In this document: positions 9,047 to 17,086 of the stretch, piece after piece
How positions within the stretch are numbered: the first letter of the stretch is position 1
Layout of the letters: every line of letters starts with the position of its first letter
NCBI GenBank assembly: GCA_035543455.1
Contig: DATKKE010000053.1
Span: 1-64,000 of the forward strand
DNA: 64,000 nt
Origin: CAIKOD01 sp035543455
GTDB taxonomy: Archaea; Halobacteriota; Methanomicrobia; Methanomicrobiales; Methanospirillaceae
Direction of reading: 5' to 3'
Position numbers and translations under genes: made by a program
The notes under the pieces: model-generated
The model's database searches: none
The model's input: the letters and a program-made list of their open reading frames with translations, nothing else
What the model was told of the DNA's origin: nothing

Positions 9047-9769
9047 ATGCGGATTATCAGGGCACCAAGCATATCCCGGGCACATGAACTTGTCATTAAG
9101 ATGATACTTGAAAAGGGGTATCCCCTGGTCACCGAAGACGGTGAAGCCACGTTAGAATTCGAAGAGATCGCAATGAAGGTTGATAATCCACTGACCGAAC
9201 CGCTCGTCAGCCCTGCATCGAGGTTCCAGCAGAGGTTTATGGAGCAGTATGCTCACGATCTCCTGGAAGGATCGGACTCCGTTTTCGAATATGACTACCA
9301 TGGAAGGTTGTTTCTGTGGGGGGACCACCTGGAATACCTGGGAAAAACCGTCGCGGTGGACCAGGTTGCATATATAATAGGGAAACTTTCATTATCGGCG
9401 AAAAGCCGGAGAGCACTTGCCATCACCTGGAACCCGGTTATTGATGAGAATCTAGCAGACTGCCCCTGCCTGCAGCTGGTTCAATGCCTTGTCAGGGATG
9501 GCAGACTGCAGATGAAAGTGGTGTTCCGGAGCAATGACATGCTCACGGCATCGGGAGCCAACATGTTCGCCCTCGTCCATCTCCAGAAAATGATCGCTGA
9601 CAGGCTCGGCGTCGTCCCCGGCCCTTATACCCATATTGCGCTCGTCCCTCATATTTACTATAAACGCGACATCAACGATATTGTGCCGTTTTGTCGGAAA
9701 GGGGAACTTATCAGGCCGGTTAAGGATGTATGCAGCATTTGCGGAAAATGCCCGGGATCCCTCTCATGA
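9047..9769 (+). CDS. thyA: thymidylate synthase, methanogen type
   Basis: The 240-aa sequence starts MRIIRAPSISRAHELVIKMI and carries the motifs of the methanogen thymidylate synthase family: a central QLVQCLVRDGRLQMKVVFRSND segment, in which the Cys of LVQCLVRDG corresponds to the catalytic Cys of ThyA, and MFALVHLQKMIADRLG. It is shorter than bacterial ThyA (about 264 aa), as is usual for this branch. The reaction is dUMP to dTMP, in methanogens probably with a tetrahydromethanopterin-type carbon donor. The C-terminus ends with a short Cys cluster (CSICGKCPG). A tRNA-Gln gene follows 57 nt downstream. Confidence 0.85.
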   Translation: MRIIRAPSISRAHELVIKMILEKGYPLVTEDGEATLEFEEIAMKVDNPLTEPLVSPASRFQQRFMEQYAHDLLEGSDSVFEYDYHGRLFLWGDHLEYLGKTVAVDQVAYIIGKLSLSAKSRRALAITWNPVIDENLADCPCLQLVQCLVRDGRLQMKVVFRSNDMLTASGANMFALVHLQKMIADRLGVVPGPYTHIALVPHIYYKRDINDIVPFCRKGELIRPVKDVCSICGKCPGSLS

Positions 9770-9825
9770 AGGTAGAAGTCAGTCATATTAATTAGTCTTA
9801 AAAGGTAACGGGATAGGAGAGCTAT

Positions 9826-9898
9826 AGCCCGGTAGTGTAGCGGTCAATCATGCGGGACTCTGGATCCCGCGACGGCAGTTCGAATCTGCCCCGGGCTA
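9826..9898 (+). tRNA. tRNA-Gln (anticodon CTG)
   Basis: A 73-nt cloverleaf: acceptor AGCCCGG/CCGGGCT, anticodon arm GCGGGA-CTCTGGA-TCCCGC giving CTG, T arm GGCAG-TTCGAAT-CTGCC, discriminator A. No intron is visible. Confidence 0.93.
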
Positions 9899-10051
9899 CT
9901 TTTAACGTATTATTCCTGTAGGTACCCGAGCCTTTTCGGCCGGAATTTTGACAAAAGTTGCTCAGGAAACCGGGTGAAATCCCGATCTGACACGAAAATA
10001 CAGCAATCGGAGAGAATAGGATCTTTTTCCTGAAATATCCCCGGAAATGCC

Positions 10052-10915
10052 ATGACAGTACTAAATCATGAGTGTCATCCCTGCCTGGTCGGCTGCGGAG
10101 TACGATCAGACGACCCGGATACCTTCGCGGAACTGGCAAATCTTGCAGAAACCGGAGAAATTGACCATATCCAGGTCCTTGTGATACCCGAGCCGGAACC
10201 TGTGTTCAAGAAAAGAATTGAGGAAATTGCATCAAAAAATGTACTCTGCATCCTGCACGCCCCTCACCATCTTCACGGTGTGAACCCCTGTTGCCCCACG
10301 GACGTTGACCCGGAAAGTCCCGGGAACGCCTTGGAAACCCTTGAATCTGCACTTTGCCAGACATTGCAGATGGCAGACACGCTCGGAGCACCAGCCATAG
10401 TCCTCCATGCAGGGCATTACAAGGAGGGACAGCGTGAGGAAGCCTTCCTCGGTTTTACCGATTTTCTTGACCGTTATTACGACCCGAGATTTCTTCTTGA
10501 AAATCTCCCGGAAATATTCCGGGATTTAACGTTTATCGGGACCACAGCACCTGACCTGGTCCGTCTCTCGGATGGCAGGATACAAGGTTACTGCCTTGAT
10601 TTCCCCCACCTGTACTGTACATCAAATTACCGGGGATCTTCGTTTGACGGGGAACTCATGAAGTTTGGATCTATGCCGGTTTCGCTGCACCACCTGTCAA
10701 ACTGCAGGAAATTCAGCTACCGGGATGAACACCTGCCTCTTGACCATCCGGAAGGAGGACTTGATTTTAAAACCGTCATGGGCTGGATTGAACGCCATCC
10801 CGGCATCCATACAAGTCTCGAGTATAAGTACCGGAACATTTCTGTCTATCTAGCCCAGATCCGGGAATTCAACAGATTATTTAAATTAAACGCGCATGGC
10901 GGCGGAGAACACTAA
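10052..10915 (+). CDS. xylose isomerase-like TIM-barrel protein (sugar phosphate isomerase/epimerase family)
   Basis: The 287-aa product has the pattern of AP endonuclease 2/xylose-isomerase-like TIM barrels: ILHAPHHLHG (about 70), a helix with ADTLGAPAIVLHAGHYKEG, then LLENLPEI, YCLDFPHLYC and VSLHHLSN near 210, and a C-terminal LEYKY. The His, Glu and Asp residues at the ends of these strands are the usual divalent-metal ligands. Substrate is unknown; members include endonuclease IV and various sugar isomerases. The N-terminus is short and the ATG at 10052 is a reasonable but not proven start. It stands alone between tRNA-Gln and the convergent fibrillarin gene. Confidence 0.7.
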   Translation: MTVLNHECHPCLVGCGVRSDDPDTFAELANLAETGEIDHIQVLVIPEPEPVFKKRIEEIASKNVLCILHAPHHLHGVNPCCPTDVDPESPGNALETLESALCQTLQMADTLGAPAIVLHAGHYKEGQREEAFLGFTDFLDRYYDPRFLLENLPEIFRDLTFIGTTAPDLVRLSDGRIQGYCLDFPHLYCTSNYRGSSFDGELMKFGSMPVSLHHLSNCRKFSYRDEHLPLDHPEGGLDFKTVMGWIERHPGIHTSLEYKYRNISVYLAQIREFNRLFKLNAHGGGEH

Positions 10916-10936
10916 AAAAACCAGTCTGCAAAAAAT

Positions 10937-11548
10937 TTATCCTCCCGGTACACGGGAACAGACCAGTACTGCATGATCTTTATGATATGGTTTCAGCCAC
11001 ACTGACCCGGTGACATCGAACCCCGCACATTCCAATTCCCTGTTTGCCTGCTGAAGTATAATTTCCGGCTCTTCAGCCACGCTGATGCTCCTGGTCTTGA
11101 GCACGATAATCAGGGTCCCGCCCCTCCTGAGAAATATGCTGTTCCGGATGGCGATTGCTACCTGGTCAGGCTGGGCAACATCCTGGTAGATCAAATCGAC
11201 CACTTCAAGGAGCGGTGCGAATGATTCCACACGCCTGGCATCTGCCATAATCGGGATTACATTTCCCCGTCTTCCGGCGACAGCAAGCAGGTCCTGGATC
11301 GGTCTCGGCGCCATTTCCACTGCATAAACACACTCCACGTAATCCGCAACATGCGAGACGGTTGTACCATTGGCTGCACCCAGGTAGAGAACCCGCATAT
11401 CATGGGTCAGATCAGGAGTTGAACACAGGTAATAGAAGGCGGCAAGCTTGCTCCGGTAAGGATCCCAGACGCGGCATTCTTTGAGGAGCCTTTCACCATA
11501 AACACCTCCCTCACCGCAGGAAACAAGGACGTTATCGATCCATATCAT
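10937..11548 (-). CDS. flpA: fibrillarin-like rRNA/tRNA 2'-O-methyltransferase
   Basis: I place the start at the ATG at 11548 (MIWIDNVLVSCGEGGVYGERLL), with GGAG about 7 nt before it; this overlaps the end of nop5 by 17 nt. The 203-aa protein has the fibrillarin core: DPYRSKLAAF, VLYLGAANGTTVSHVAD (SAM-binding loop), VYAVEMAPRP, DLIYQDVAQPDQ and the C-terminal VWLKPYHKDHAVLVC. It is the catalytic subunit of box C/D sRNPs, which 2'-O-methylate rRNA and tRNA under guide RNAs, working with Nop5 and L7Ae. Co-transcription with nop5 is standard in archaea. Confidence 0.92.
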   Translation of the reverse strand: MIWIDNVLVSCGEGGVYGERLLKECRVWDPYRSKLAAFYYLCSTPDLTHDMRVLYLGAANGTTVSHVADYVECVYAVEMAPRPIQDLLAVAGRRGNVIPIMADARRVESFAPLLEVVDLIYQDVAQPDQVAIAIRNSIFLRRGGTLIIVLKTRSISVAEEPEIILQQANRELECAGFDVTGSVWLKPYHKDHAVLVCSRVPGG

Positions 11549-12401
11549 GAAGATCTCCTGCACGATCGACAGCAGATTGCGCCTGTACGATGAAATCCTG
11601 GTCAGGTTCCTGCCGGTAATAATCAATCCGTGCAGCTATTGCCAGTTTGGATGCCAAAACCCTGGCCACACGCCCTCTGGTTTCTTTTGGTGCATTATGA
11701 ACCCTCCTGTGCTGGAAGATAATGCCATGTTTCGGGGAGGGCGTGCCACCCCGTATGTGAGAATAAAGAGCCGTATGTGACCCGAGGACCTGAATTGCAC
11801 TACCGGGAAGCCTGGCAAGGGCCGGGAGTCCTCCTGAATGGGAGATAAGCCGGGCAGCGACGAGGCCACCGACAAGGGCACTGCAATTCGGGATTACTTC
11901 TTCCGCCCTGCGGGATACCTCAGCCGAAAGAATACCTCGTGCCTTTGAGATACTCTCTATCTCCCCGATTATCTGCTGAAAAGCCGGCCCCTCATCTTTT
12001 TTCAGCATCAGGAGGAGTTTTTCGCGGGAAAGACGCTTGTATTTTCTTGAGAAACCGGGATTTTTCACCCGGTGCCATTCCACCACCCGTTCGGTCAGCA
12101 TGTTTGTCGCCTCGTCTAGCTCATCGAGGGTTCGTATCATCTGGAGAAGTTCGGCATCCCGGGCCCCGTACTGGCGGACGATCTCCCGCTCGGCGAGAAA
12201 AAAGCATAATTGCCTGAGCCGGGTGATGTACTCCTTCCTTGTCCATCCAAACCCACACATTCCTGAGGGGTTCCATTCGAACGGAACGAAACGGCCGTAT
12301 ACAACATGCAGAGATTCCAGCCTGGATGCCAGAGATGACAATCCCTTGGGAGCCGGTCTGCATCCGTACTCATCGACATCGCCGAACCAGTAGGACTGCA
12401 T
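11532..12401 (-). CDS. nop5: Nop5/Nop56-58 family box C/D sRNP scaffold protein
   Basis: A 289-aa form from the ATG at 12401 (MQSYWFGDVDEYG) fits the usual archaeal N-terminus; the frame stays open upstream to a TTG at 12539, so a 335-aa form cannot be excluded. A central coiled-coil region is followed by the Nop domain: IPNCSALVGGLVAARLISHSGG, LPGSAIQVLGSHTALYSHI and GTPSPKHGIIFQHRRVHNAPKETRGRVAR (shown in parts). Nop5 bridges L7Ae-guide RNA and fibrillarin. The usual Lys-rich C-terminal tail is short here. It overlaps the downstream fibrillarin gene and lies close behind the TctA-like gene. Confidence 0.88.
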   Translation of the reverse strand: MQSYWFGDVDEYGCRPAPKGLSSLASRLESLHVVYGRFVPFEWNPSGMCGFGWTRKEYITRLRQLCFFLAEREIVRQYGARDAELLQMIRTLDELDEATNMLTERVVEWHRVKNPGFSRKYKRLSREKLLLMLKKDEGPAFQQIIGEIESISKARGILSAEVSRRAEEVIPNCSALVGGLVAARLISHSGGLPALARLPGSAIQVLGSHTALYSHIRGGTPSPKHGIIFQHRRVHNAPKETRGRVARVLASKLAIAARIDYYRQEPDQDFIVQAQSAVDRAGDLHDMDR

Positions 12402-12525
12402 GGCAGGTACATAGTTCACACACGCTATTATAATATCAAGTGCAACGATGCTGGTCGTAGAGATTTCCTCAGTCCCGATAACTGGATTTCTAAAGGCCTG
12501 GCTGGAGAAACGGGGATGATATGGA

Positions 12526-13770
12526 TTAAAATCCGGCAACCCCGATTGAATACAGGATCACCGGCACCATAATCGCACCCATACAAAATACCCGTGAAAT
12601 ATTTACCAGGGTCGGAAGAACCCCCACTGCGGTTGCAAGAACGAGGATAAAGAGGCCGAACGGGCCGGCAATGACTATACTGATCGAAGTGACAAGGAGA
12701 ATAACAGCCCGGTTCAGCAGTTTCCCGTCGATTCCATTCAGCTTATACGCATAACCCGAAATCCGGATGGTGATGAGAAAGGCAAGAACCGCGGCAAGGG
12801 CTCCTGAAAAAAGGAGTGCCGGCATGGAGGGAAGTTCAAGCGAGGACAAGGCGACCATAACACCGTTTCTTGAACGTCCGATTGCAAAGAGTGCAGCAAG
12901 ACCTGTGATAGCATTCGATGTGTTCGCGGCATTTGTTGCGAAAATATACTGTCTTCTTTCCCGTTGGTAACGTACACCAGCACATAGTACGGCATTTGCC
13001 GTCGCATTGGAAAGTCCCGGCAGCCAGCCAACAACGAGACCGGCAACAGTCCCGGTTATTGTCCCTTTCCGGATTTCACCACAAGTCATCCGGATCCCAT
13101 AGAAGTTCTGTTCAGGAACGGGGCCTCCTGCCGAAAACAGGAGTACGGACACCCCGAAAAGGCCGGTCAGGAGCGGCATCAGGATTCCCGACATGCCGAG
13201 AGTATGCCACCCGAGAAACGAATAGCGGAATGTAAAAATTCCAAGAATCCCGGAAATTCCAAACACGATCATCGCCCATGCAGGGGAATTGCAGCCTATG
13301 ATTAGGTAACCGATCACCGCGATGAGTATGATACCGATCCACCAGTCGAAAAAGGGCTGTAAAGGGGGTAATATCAAAAAGAGGAATATTGAGAGCGGAA
13401 TCGCAAGTGCTGCTGCATAAGCACTCCCAAGAGCAGCAATCCGTACAGCTTCTTCACCTTTTCCCTCGAGGCAGAGCATATGGGAAGGAAGCACAGAGAG
13501 GGCTGTATCAGGATTGGGAATCCCAAGGAATGTACTGGGAATGCTGTCAAGAAAGGTATGGGTAATTAACGCCGCAAACATGGTGGCAGCCAGGGCTTCG
13601 GCCCCTCCTATCGGAATCAGAAATGTCTGCAAACCAAGGAGCGTTGCAGCGAGGGTGTTTGAATGAATCCCGGGGAAGAGGCCGCTGATGACGCCGAGAC
13701 CGACCCCGGCCAGCGTTCCCACAATGATCCCGATCACAGGGTACGCTCGTATCGTGCACGGATAAACCAA
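12526..13770 (-). CDS. TctA/DUF112-family integral membrane protein
   Basis: The 414-aa protein has about ten or more hydrophobic segments and the family signatures GLGVISGLFPGIHSNTLAA near the N-terminus and VVGWLPGLSNATANAV in the middle, the two conserved Gly/Pro loops of TctA-type permeases. Bacterial TctA works with TctB and the periplasmic TctC in tricarboxylate uptake; no such partners are adjacent, as is usual for the archaeal branch, so the substrate is unknown. The listed start is a TTG; the GTG or a nearby codon before IGIIVGTLAG is an alternative. The 3' end may overlap an extended nop5. Confidence 0.75.
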   Translation of the reverse strand: MVYPCTIRAYPVIGIIVGTLAGVGLGVISGLFPGIHSNTLAATLLGLQTFLIPIGGAEALAATMFAALITHTFLDSIPSTFLGIPNPDTALSVLPSHMLCLEGKGEEAVRIAALGSAYAAALAIPLSIFLFLILPPLQPFFDWWIGIILIAVIGYLIIGCNSPAWAMIVFGISGILGIFTFRYSFLGWHTLGMSGILMPLLTGLFGVSVLLFSAGGPVPEQNFYGIRMTCGEIRKGTITGTVAGLVVGWLPGLSNATANAVLCAGVRYQRERRQYIFATNAANTSNAITGLAALFAIGRSRNGVMVALSSLELPSMPALLFSGALAAVLAFLITIRISGYAYKLNGIDGKLLNRAVILLVTSISIVIAGPFGLFILVLATAVGVLPTLVNISRVFCMGAIMVPVILYSIGVAGF

Positions 13771-13808
13771 TCGAAATGCATACTGTCATATATCAGAGGG
13801 GTAATGAT

Positions 13809-14501
13809 ATGGCAATGAAGATTGCAATCACGAGGCTGAAAGGAAAAGAGGGAAAAGACCAGGAATATTGCAGGAATTATGGTCATGAATGTATCATTGT
13901 CTCTCCTCTCGCAGCTAAAGTGAACCGGGACCGGGTTTCAGCATTTGTAAAAGCAGCAGAAAATGATGAATTCGATTGCATATTCTTTACGAGCGCCCTT
14001 CCTGCACAGATAATAGCTCCCCTGCTCACTCACTGGCCGCGTGTCATTGCGATAGGTCCACAGACGACCCGTGTCCTGAAGTCAGCCGGCATCGCGTGTG
14101 AAACCCTGCCGACATATTATTCCAGGGATTTCGTTCCGTACCTGGGCACGTGGATAAAGGGGAAGCGGATTGGCATTCCAAGGGCGGACATACCAAATCC
14201 AGGCCTCCTCGACGCCATAGCCAGAGCAGGCGGTTATGTAACGGAGATCAGGTGTTATTCCCTGGTGCCCACCGGACAGGCCCTGGACCTCCAGAATGCA
14301 GATGCTATCCTGTTTACCAGTGCGATGTCATTCCGTCAGGCGATATGGAAACGGTGGCCCGGACTCCTCGTAGTTGCAATCGGTGATGTCACCGCATCGG
14401 TCATGACGTCCGAGGGCGTACGTCCTGATGTAACAGGCGATGGTTCGCTTGAAGGGACTCTCGAAAAACTTAATGAGCACCTGCAGTCTCATGAACACTG
14501 A
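13809..14501 (+). CDS. hemD: uroporphyrinogen-III synthase-like protein
   Basis: The start at ATG 13809 has GAGGGG about 7 nt upstream. The 230-aa protein has the two-lobed HemD pattern: MAMKIAITRLKGKEGKDQEY, FDCIFFTSALPAQIIAP, RVIAIGPQTTRVLKSAGI, RIGIPRADIPNPGLLDAI, GGYVTEIRCYSLVPTG, ADAILFTSAMSFRQA and VVAIGDVTASVMTSEGVRP. HemD closes and inverts the tetrapyrrole ring to uroporphyrinogen III, needed here for F430, corrinoids and siroheme. Sequence conservation in the family is weak, so the call rests on this alternation of motifs. It is followed 3 nt later by cbf5. Confidence 0.78.
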   Translation: MAMKIAITRLKGKEGKDQEYCRNYGHECIIVSPLAAKVNRDRVSAFVKAAENDEFDCIFFTSALPAQIIAPLLTHWPRVIAIGPQTTRVLKSAGIACETLPTYYSRDFVPYLGTWIKGKRIGIPRADIPNPGLLDAIARAGGYVTEIRCYSLVPTGQALDLQNADAILFTSAMSFRQAIWKRWPGLLVVAIGDVTASVMTSEGVRPDVTGDGSLEGTLEKLNEHLQSHEH

Positions 14502-14504
14502 CTG

Positions 14505-15443
14505 GTGACCAACTTGGTTTCATCTTCCCCTGTTCTCCCGGTACCATGTTGTAAGGATGGAAGATTACCGGATGGTATCCTCGTAATCGATAAACCGAGG
14601 GGGCCTACAAGTCACCAGGTAACTGCCTGGGCAGGGGAGCTCCTTAATGCCGATGTCGGCCATTCCGGGACCTTAGATCCCCAGGTATCGGGAGTCCTGC
14701 TGGTGATGAAAGGGAAAGCCGTTCGTCTTGCCCCGCTCCTCCTCAGACATGAGAAGGAATATGTCTGCCTTATGCGCCTCCACGGCAATGCCCCTGCATC
14801 CCGTATTACGGAAGTTGCAGATGAATTCACGGGAAAAATCTACCAGAGACCACCAAGGCGAAGTGCCGTGGCGAGGAACCTGAGGATCAGGACCATTCAC
14901 GAGATTTCAATCCTTGATACCAGTGGCAGGCTCGTCCTGTTCAGGGTCAGATGCGACGCGGGCACTTACATAAGGTCACTGTGCCATCATATGGGTCTCA
15001 TAATCGGGACCGGTGCCCATATGCAGGAACTCAGGAGGACGAGGTCGGGTGGATTCGATGAAGGAATGGCATATACCCTTCACGACCTCGCCGATGCGAT
15101 GAAACTCTATGAAACAGGAGATGAGAGCCGGATCTGTGAGATGATCCGTCCGGTTACCGAGGCAGTCGATGGCCAGCCTTCGGTAGTTGTCAGGGATACC
15201 GCTGTCGATGCCCTGTGCCGTGGAGCCGGACTGGCCGGAATCGGTGTCATCAGTAATGACCTGTTCTCGAAAAATGAAAAGGTTGTCATCAAAACGGCAG
15301 CCGGCGAACTCATCGGGATCGGAGAGGCGCTGATAAACTCGACAGGATTCAAACCCGGCGACCACGGGCTCGTTGTCGCACCAAGAACCATTTTTATGAA
15401 ACCCGGGACCTATACAAAGGGATGGAAGACTCACTCCAGGTAA
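14505..15443 (+). CDS. truB: Cbf5/TruB-family tRNA/rRNA pseudouridine synthase
   Basis: A 312-aa protein beginning at a GTG. The catalytic domain shows DGILVIDKPRGPTSHQVTAW, then GHSGTLDPQVSGVLLV, whose Asp is the nucleophile, a YVCLMRLHG strand, and CDAGTYIRSLCHHMG. A C-terminal PUA domain covers about 225-300. In archaea Cbf5 is the catalytic subunit of H/ACA sRNPs with Nop10, Gar1 and L7Ae, and can also make Psi55 in tRNA. The box C/D proteins are only about 2 kb away on the opposite strand. It follows hemD with 3 nt spacing and is probably translated from the same mRNA. Confidence 0.92.
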   Translation: MTNLVSSSPVLPVPCCKDGRLPDGILVIDKPRGPTSHQVTAWAGELLNADVGHSGTLDPQVSGVLLVMKGKAVRLAPLLLRHEKEYVCLMRLHGNAPASRITEVADEFTGKIYQRPPRRSAVARNLRIRTIHEISILDTSGRLVLFRVRCDAGTYIRSLCHHMGLIIGTGAHMQELRRTRSGGFDEGMAYTLHDLADAMKLYETGDESRICEMIRPVTEAVDGQPSVVVRDTAVDALCRGAGLAGIGVISNDLFSKNEKVVIKTAAGELIGIGEALINSTGFKPGDHGLVVAPRTIFMKPGTYTKGWKTHSR

Positions 15444-15594
15444 CGGAAGGACTGGTCTTATCATCTCAGCTCCTGTGTCGAAAATATTTTTCAGAAGCTG
15501 TTCCTTTTCCATAACTCCGGGATGCGATCGGAGTCTGCCAGGTTCAGATACCATTAAAAAAAAAACGATGTAATATTAAGGATACATTTTCTCT

Positions 15595-15683
15595 GCTGAG
15601 GTAGTCTAGTCCGGTTCAAGGCGCAGGCCTGGAAAGCCTGTGGGGCGTCCAGCCCCTCGGGAGTTCAAATCCCCCCCTCAGCG
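15595..15683 (+). tRNA. tRNA-Ser (anticodon GGA)
   Basis: An 89-nt class II tRNA: acceptor GCTGAGG/CCTCAGC, anticodon arm CAGGC-CTGGAAA-GCCTG giving GGA, a long variable arm (GGGGCGTCCAGCCCC) and T arm GGGAG-TTCAAAT-CCCCC. Discriminator is G. Confidence 0.92.
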
Positions 15684-15743
15684 TCCATTATTTTGGGTGC
15701 TACCAGGTTCTTCTGCCTGTATTCCGGCCTCTTTTCACACGGA

Positions 15744-16487
15744 TTAATCCGGCTGGAACGTATTCCACCCCGTATCTGCAATACGATCTGCCGCAAAAGA
15801 ATAGTATTCCGGAACGACTTCGAAACCCATGAAATGACGCCCCATCTCCTTTGCTGTAACCGCAACTGTTCCCGAACCAAGAAACGGGTCAAGTACTACG
15901 TCCCCGGGGTTACTTGAGAAACGGAGAATCTTCCTGACGATTTCAGCCGGTAATTTTGTCGCGGTCTTTTTTTTCCCTTTCCAGTATTCCCGTTTTATCT
16001 CCCAGACATCTTCCGGATAATGTTCGATTTTGTTGAATGTATAGCGTTTTTTGTCCTTAATGACATAGAGGATGTGATAATGGCTGGTAACATATTTTTT
16101 CTTTGTAAAAACCCCGAACTGGTATTTCCAGATCAGGTGATTTTGGGTTGTGAAACCCGCGTCGTCAAGACCTGACAGGATATCCTTCAGGTGATTCCAG
16201 CCGGAAAACACATACATGCTTCCTGATGGCGAAATAACCCTGAATGCTTCTTTTATCCACTCACGGGTAAATTGGCCGTAATCACCTTCCAGTACCTCCC
16301 GGTACCCGGGAAGCACATTGGACCCTGTCCTGTTATAATTAAATTTCTGCGCCCTGAAATCGATCGCGAACGGCGGATCGGTAATGATAATATCGATTGA
16401 TCCGGAGGGAAGGGTCCTGAGGAGTTCCCGTGCATCCCCCTGGTATATCCGATCGGGTAAACAAGGACCGGGTTTCCCGGAAATCAT
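15744..16487 (-). CDS. beta-class DNA methyltransferase (N6-adenine or N4-cytosine), apparently orphan
   Basis: The 247-aa enzyme has motif IV DPPF at about 37-40 (IIITDPPFAIDF) preceding the SAM-binding motif I, DPFLGSGTVAV, at about 204-214. This order is that of beta-class amino-methyltransferases such as M.MboII-like enzymes. DPPF slightly favours N6-adenine. No restriction endonuclease, specificity subunit or DNA mismatch endonuclease gene is adjacent, so it looks like an orphan methylase that may mark replication or expression states. It overlaps the 3' end of iorB by 4 nt on the same strand, so it may be co-transcribed with iorAB. Confidence 0.82.
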   Translation of the reverse strand: MISGKPGPCLPDRIYQGDARELLRTLPSGSIDIIITDPPFAIDFRAQKFNYNRTGSNVLPGYREVLEGDYGQFTREWIKEAFRVISPSGSMYVFSGWNHLKDILSGLDDAGFTTQNHLIWKYQFGVFTKKKYVTSHYHILYVIKDKKRYTFNKIEHYPEDVWEIKREYWKGKKKTATKLPAEIVRKILRFSSNPGDVVLDPFLGSGTVAVTAKEMGRHFMGFEVVPEYYSFAADRIADTGWNTFQPD

Positions 16488-17086
16488 GGCTGCATGGGAT
16501 TATTGCATTGTTCGCCAGCCTTCCTGCCAAGCTCGAATGCTTTCCTGTTAATTTCAAGGGTCTTCTGCGGTACCAGCCTGCTGACTGCCCCTGCAATGGA
16601 CTCCGGCTTCAAGGGAAGGAAATGTGATGCCGCCCCGAGCATGACGATATTCTGGGTCAGGAGGCTTCCAGCCTCCACGGCGAGGCGATCTGCATCGATC
16701 ATGCAGATTCTTTGGGCAGCAAGACGCTGCCGAACCTCCTCTATAACAGGCACGGGCAATCCCTGCATATACACCGAAGTCGGCACCACGAGCTGCCGGT
16801 TTACAACGATGATCCCGTCTTTTTCCAAATAATATGAGTAGCGAAGGGCCTCGAGCATATCGAAGGCGATGATGACCTCGGCAGTACCGGGGGCAATCAG
16901 CGGCCCGTACTGGCCGTCGATCCTGATATGGCTTTCGACCGATCCGCCACGCTGGGCCATACCGTGGGTTTCGGCCCCTTTTACATGCCGTCCCTCGATC
17001 AGGCACGCACCGCCAAGAATGTTGGACGCAAGGATTGTTCCCTGTCCGCCAATCCCGACAATGAGAACATCGAAGCTGCCTTTCAT
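16484..17086 (-). CDS. iorB: indolepyruvate ferredoxin oxidoreductase, beta subunit
   Basis: I use the ATG at 17086: its GGAGG is 6-7 nt upstream and it forms an ATGA overlap with the iorA stop. The 200-aa sequence carries VLIVGIGGQGTILASNILG, GAETHGMAQRGGSVESHIR and VNRQLVVPTSVYM, all typical of the gamma-type domain of 2-oxoacid oxidoreductases. With IorA it oxidatively decarboxylates aryl pyruvates to aryl-CoA, reducing ferredoxin; in methanogens it also works in reverse to make aromatic amino acids from aryl acetates. The pair is one operon. Confidence 0.9.
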   Translation of the reverse strand: MKGSFDVLIVGIGGQGTILASNILGGACLIEGRHVKGAETHGMAQRGGSVESHIRIDGQYGPLIAPGTAEVIIAFDMLEALRYSYYLEKDGIIVVNRQLVVPTSVYMQGLPVPVIEEVRQRLAAQRICMIDADRLAVEAGSLLTQNIVMLGAASHFLPLKPESIAGAVSRLVPQKTLEINRKAFELGRKAGEQCNNPMQP

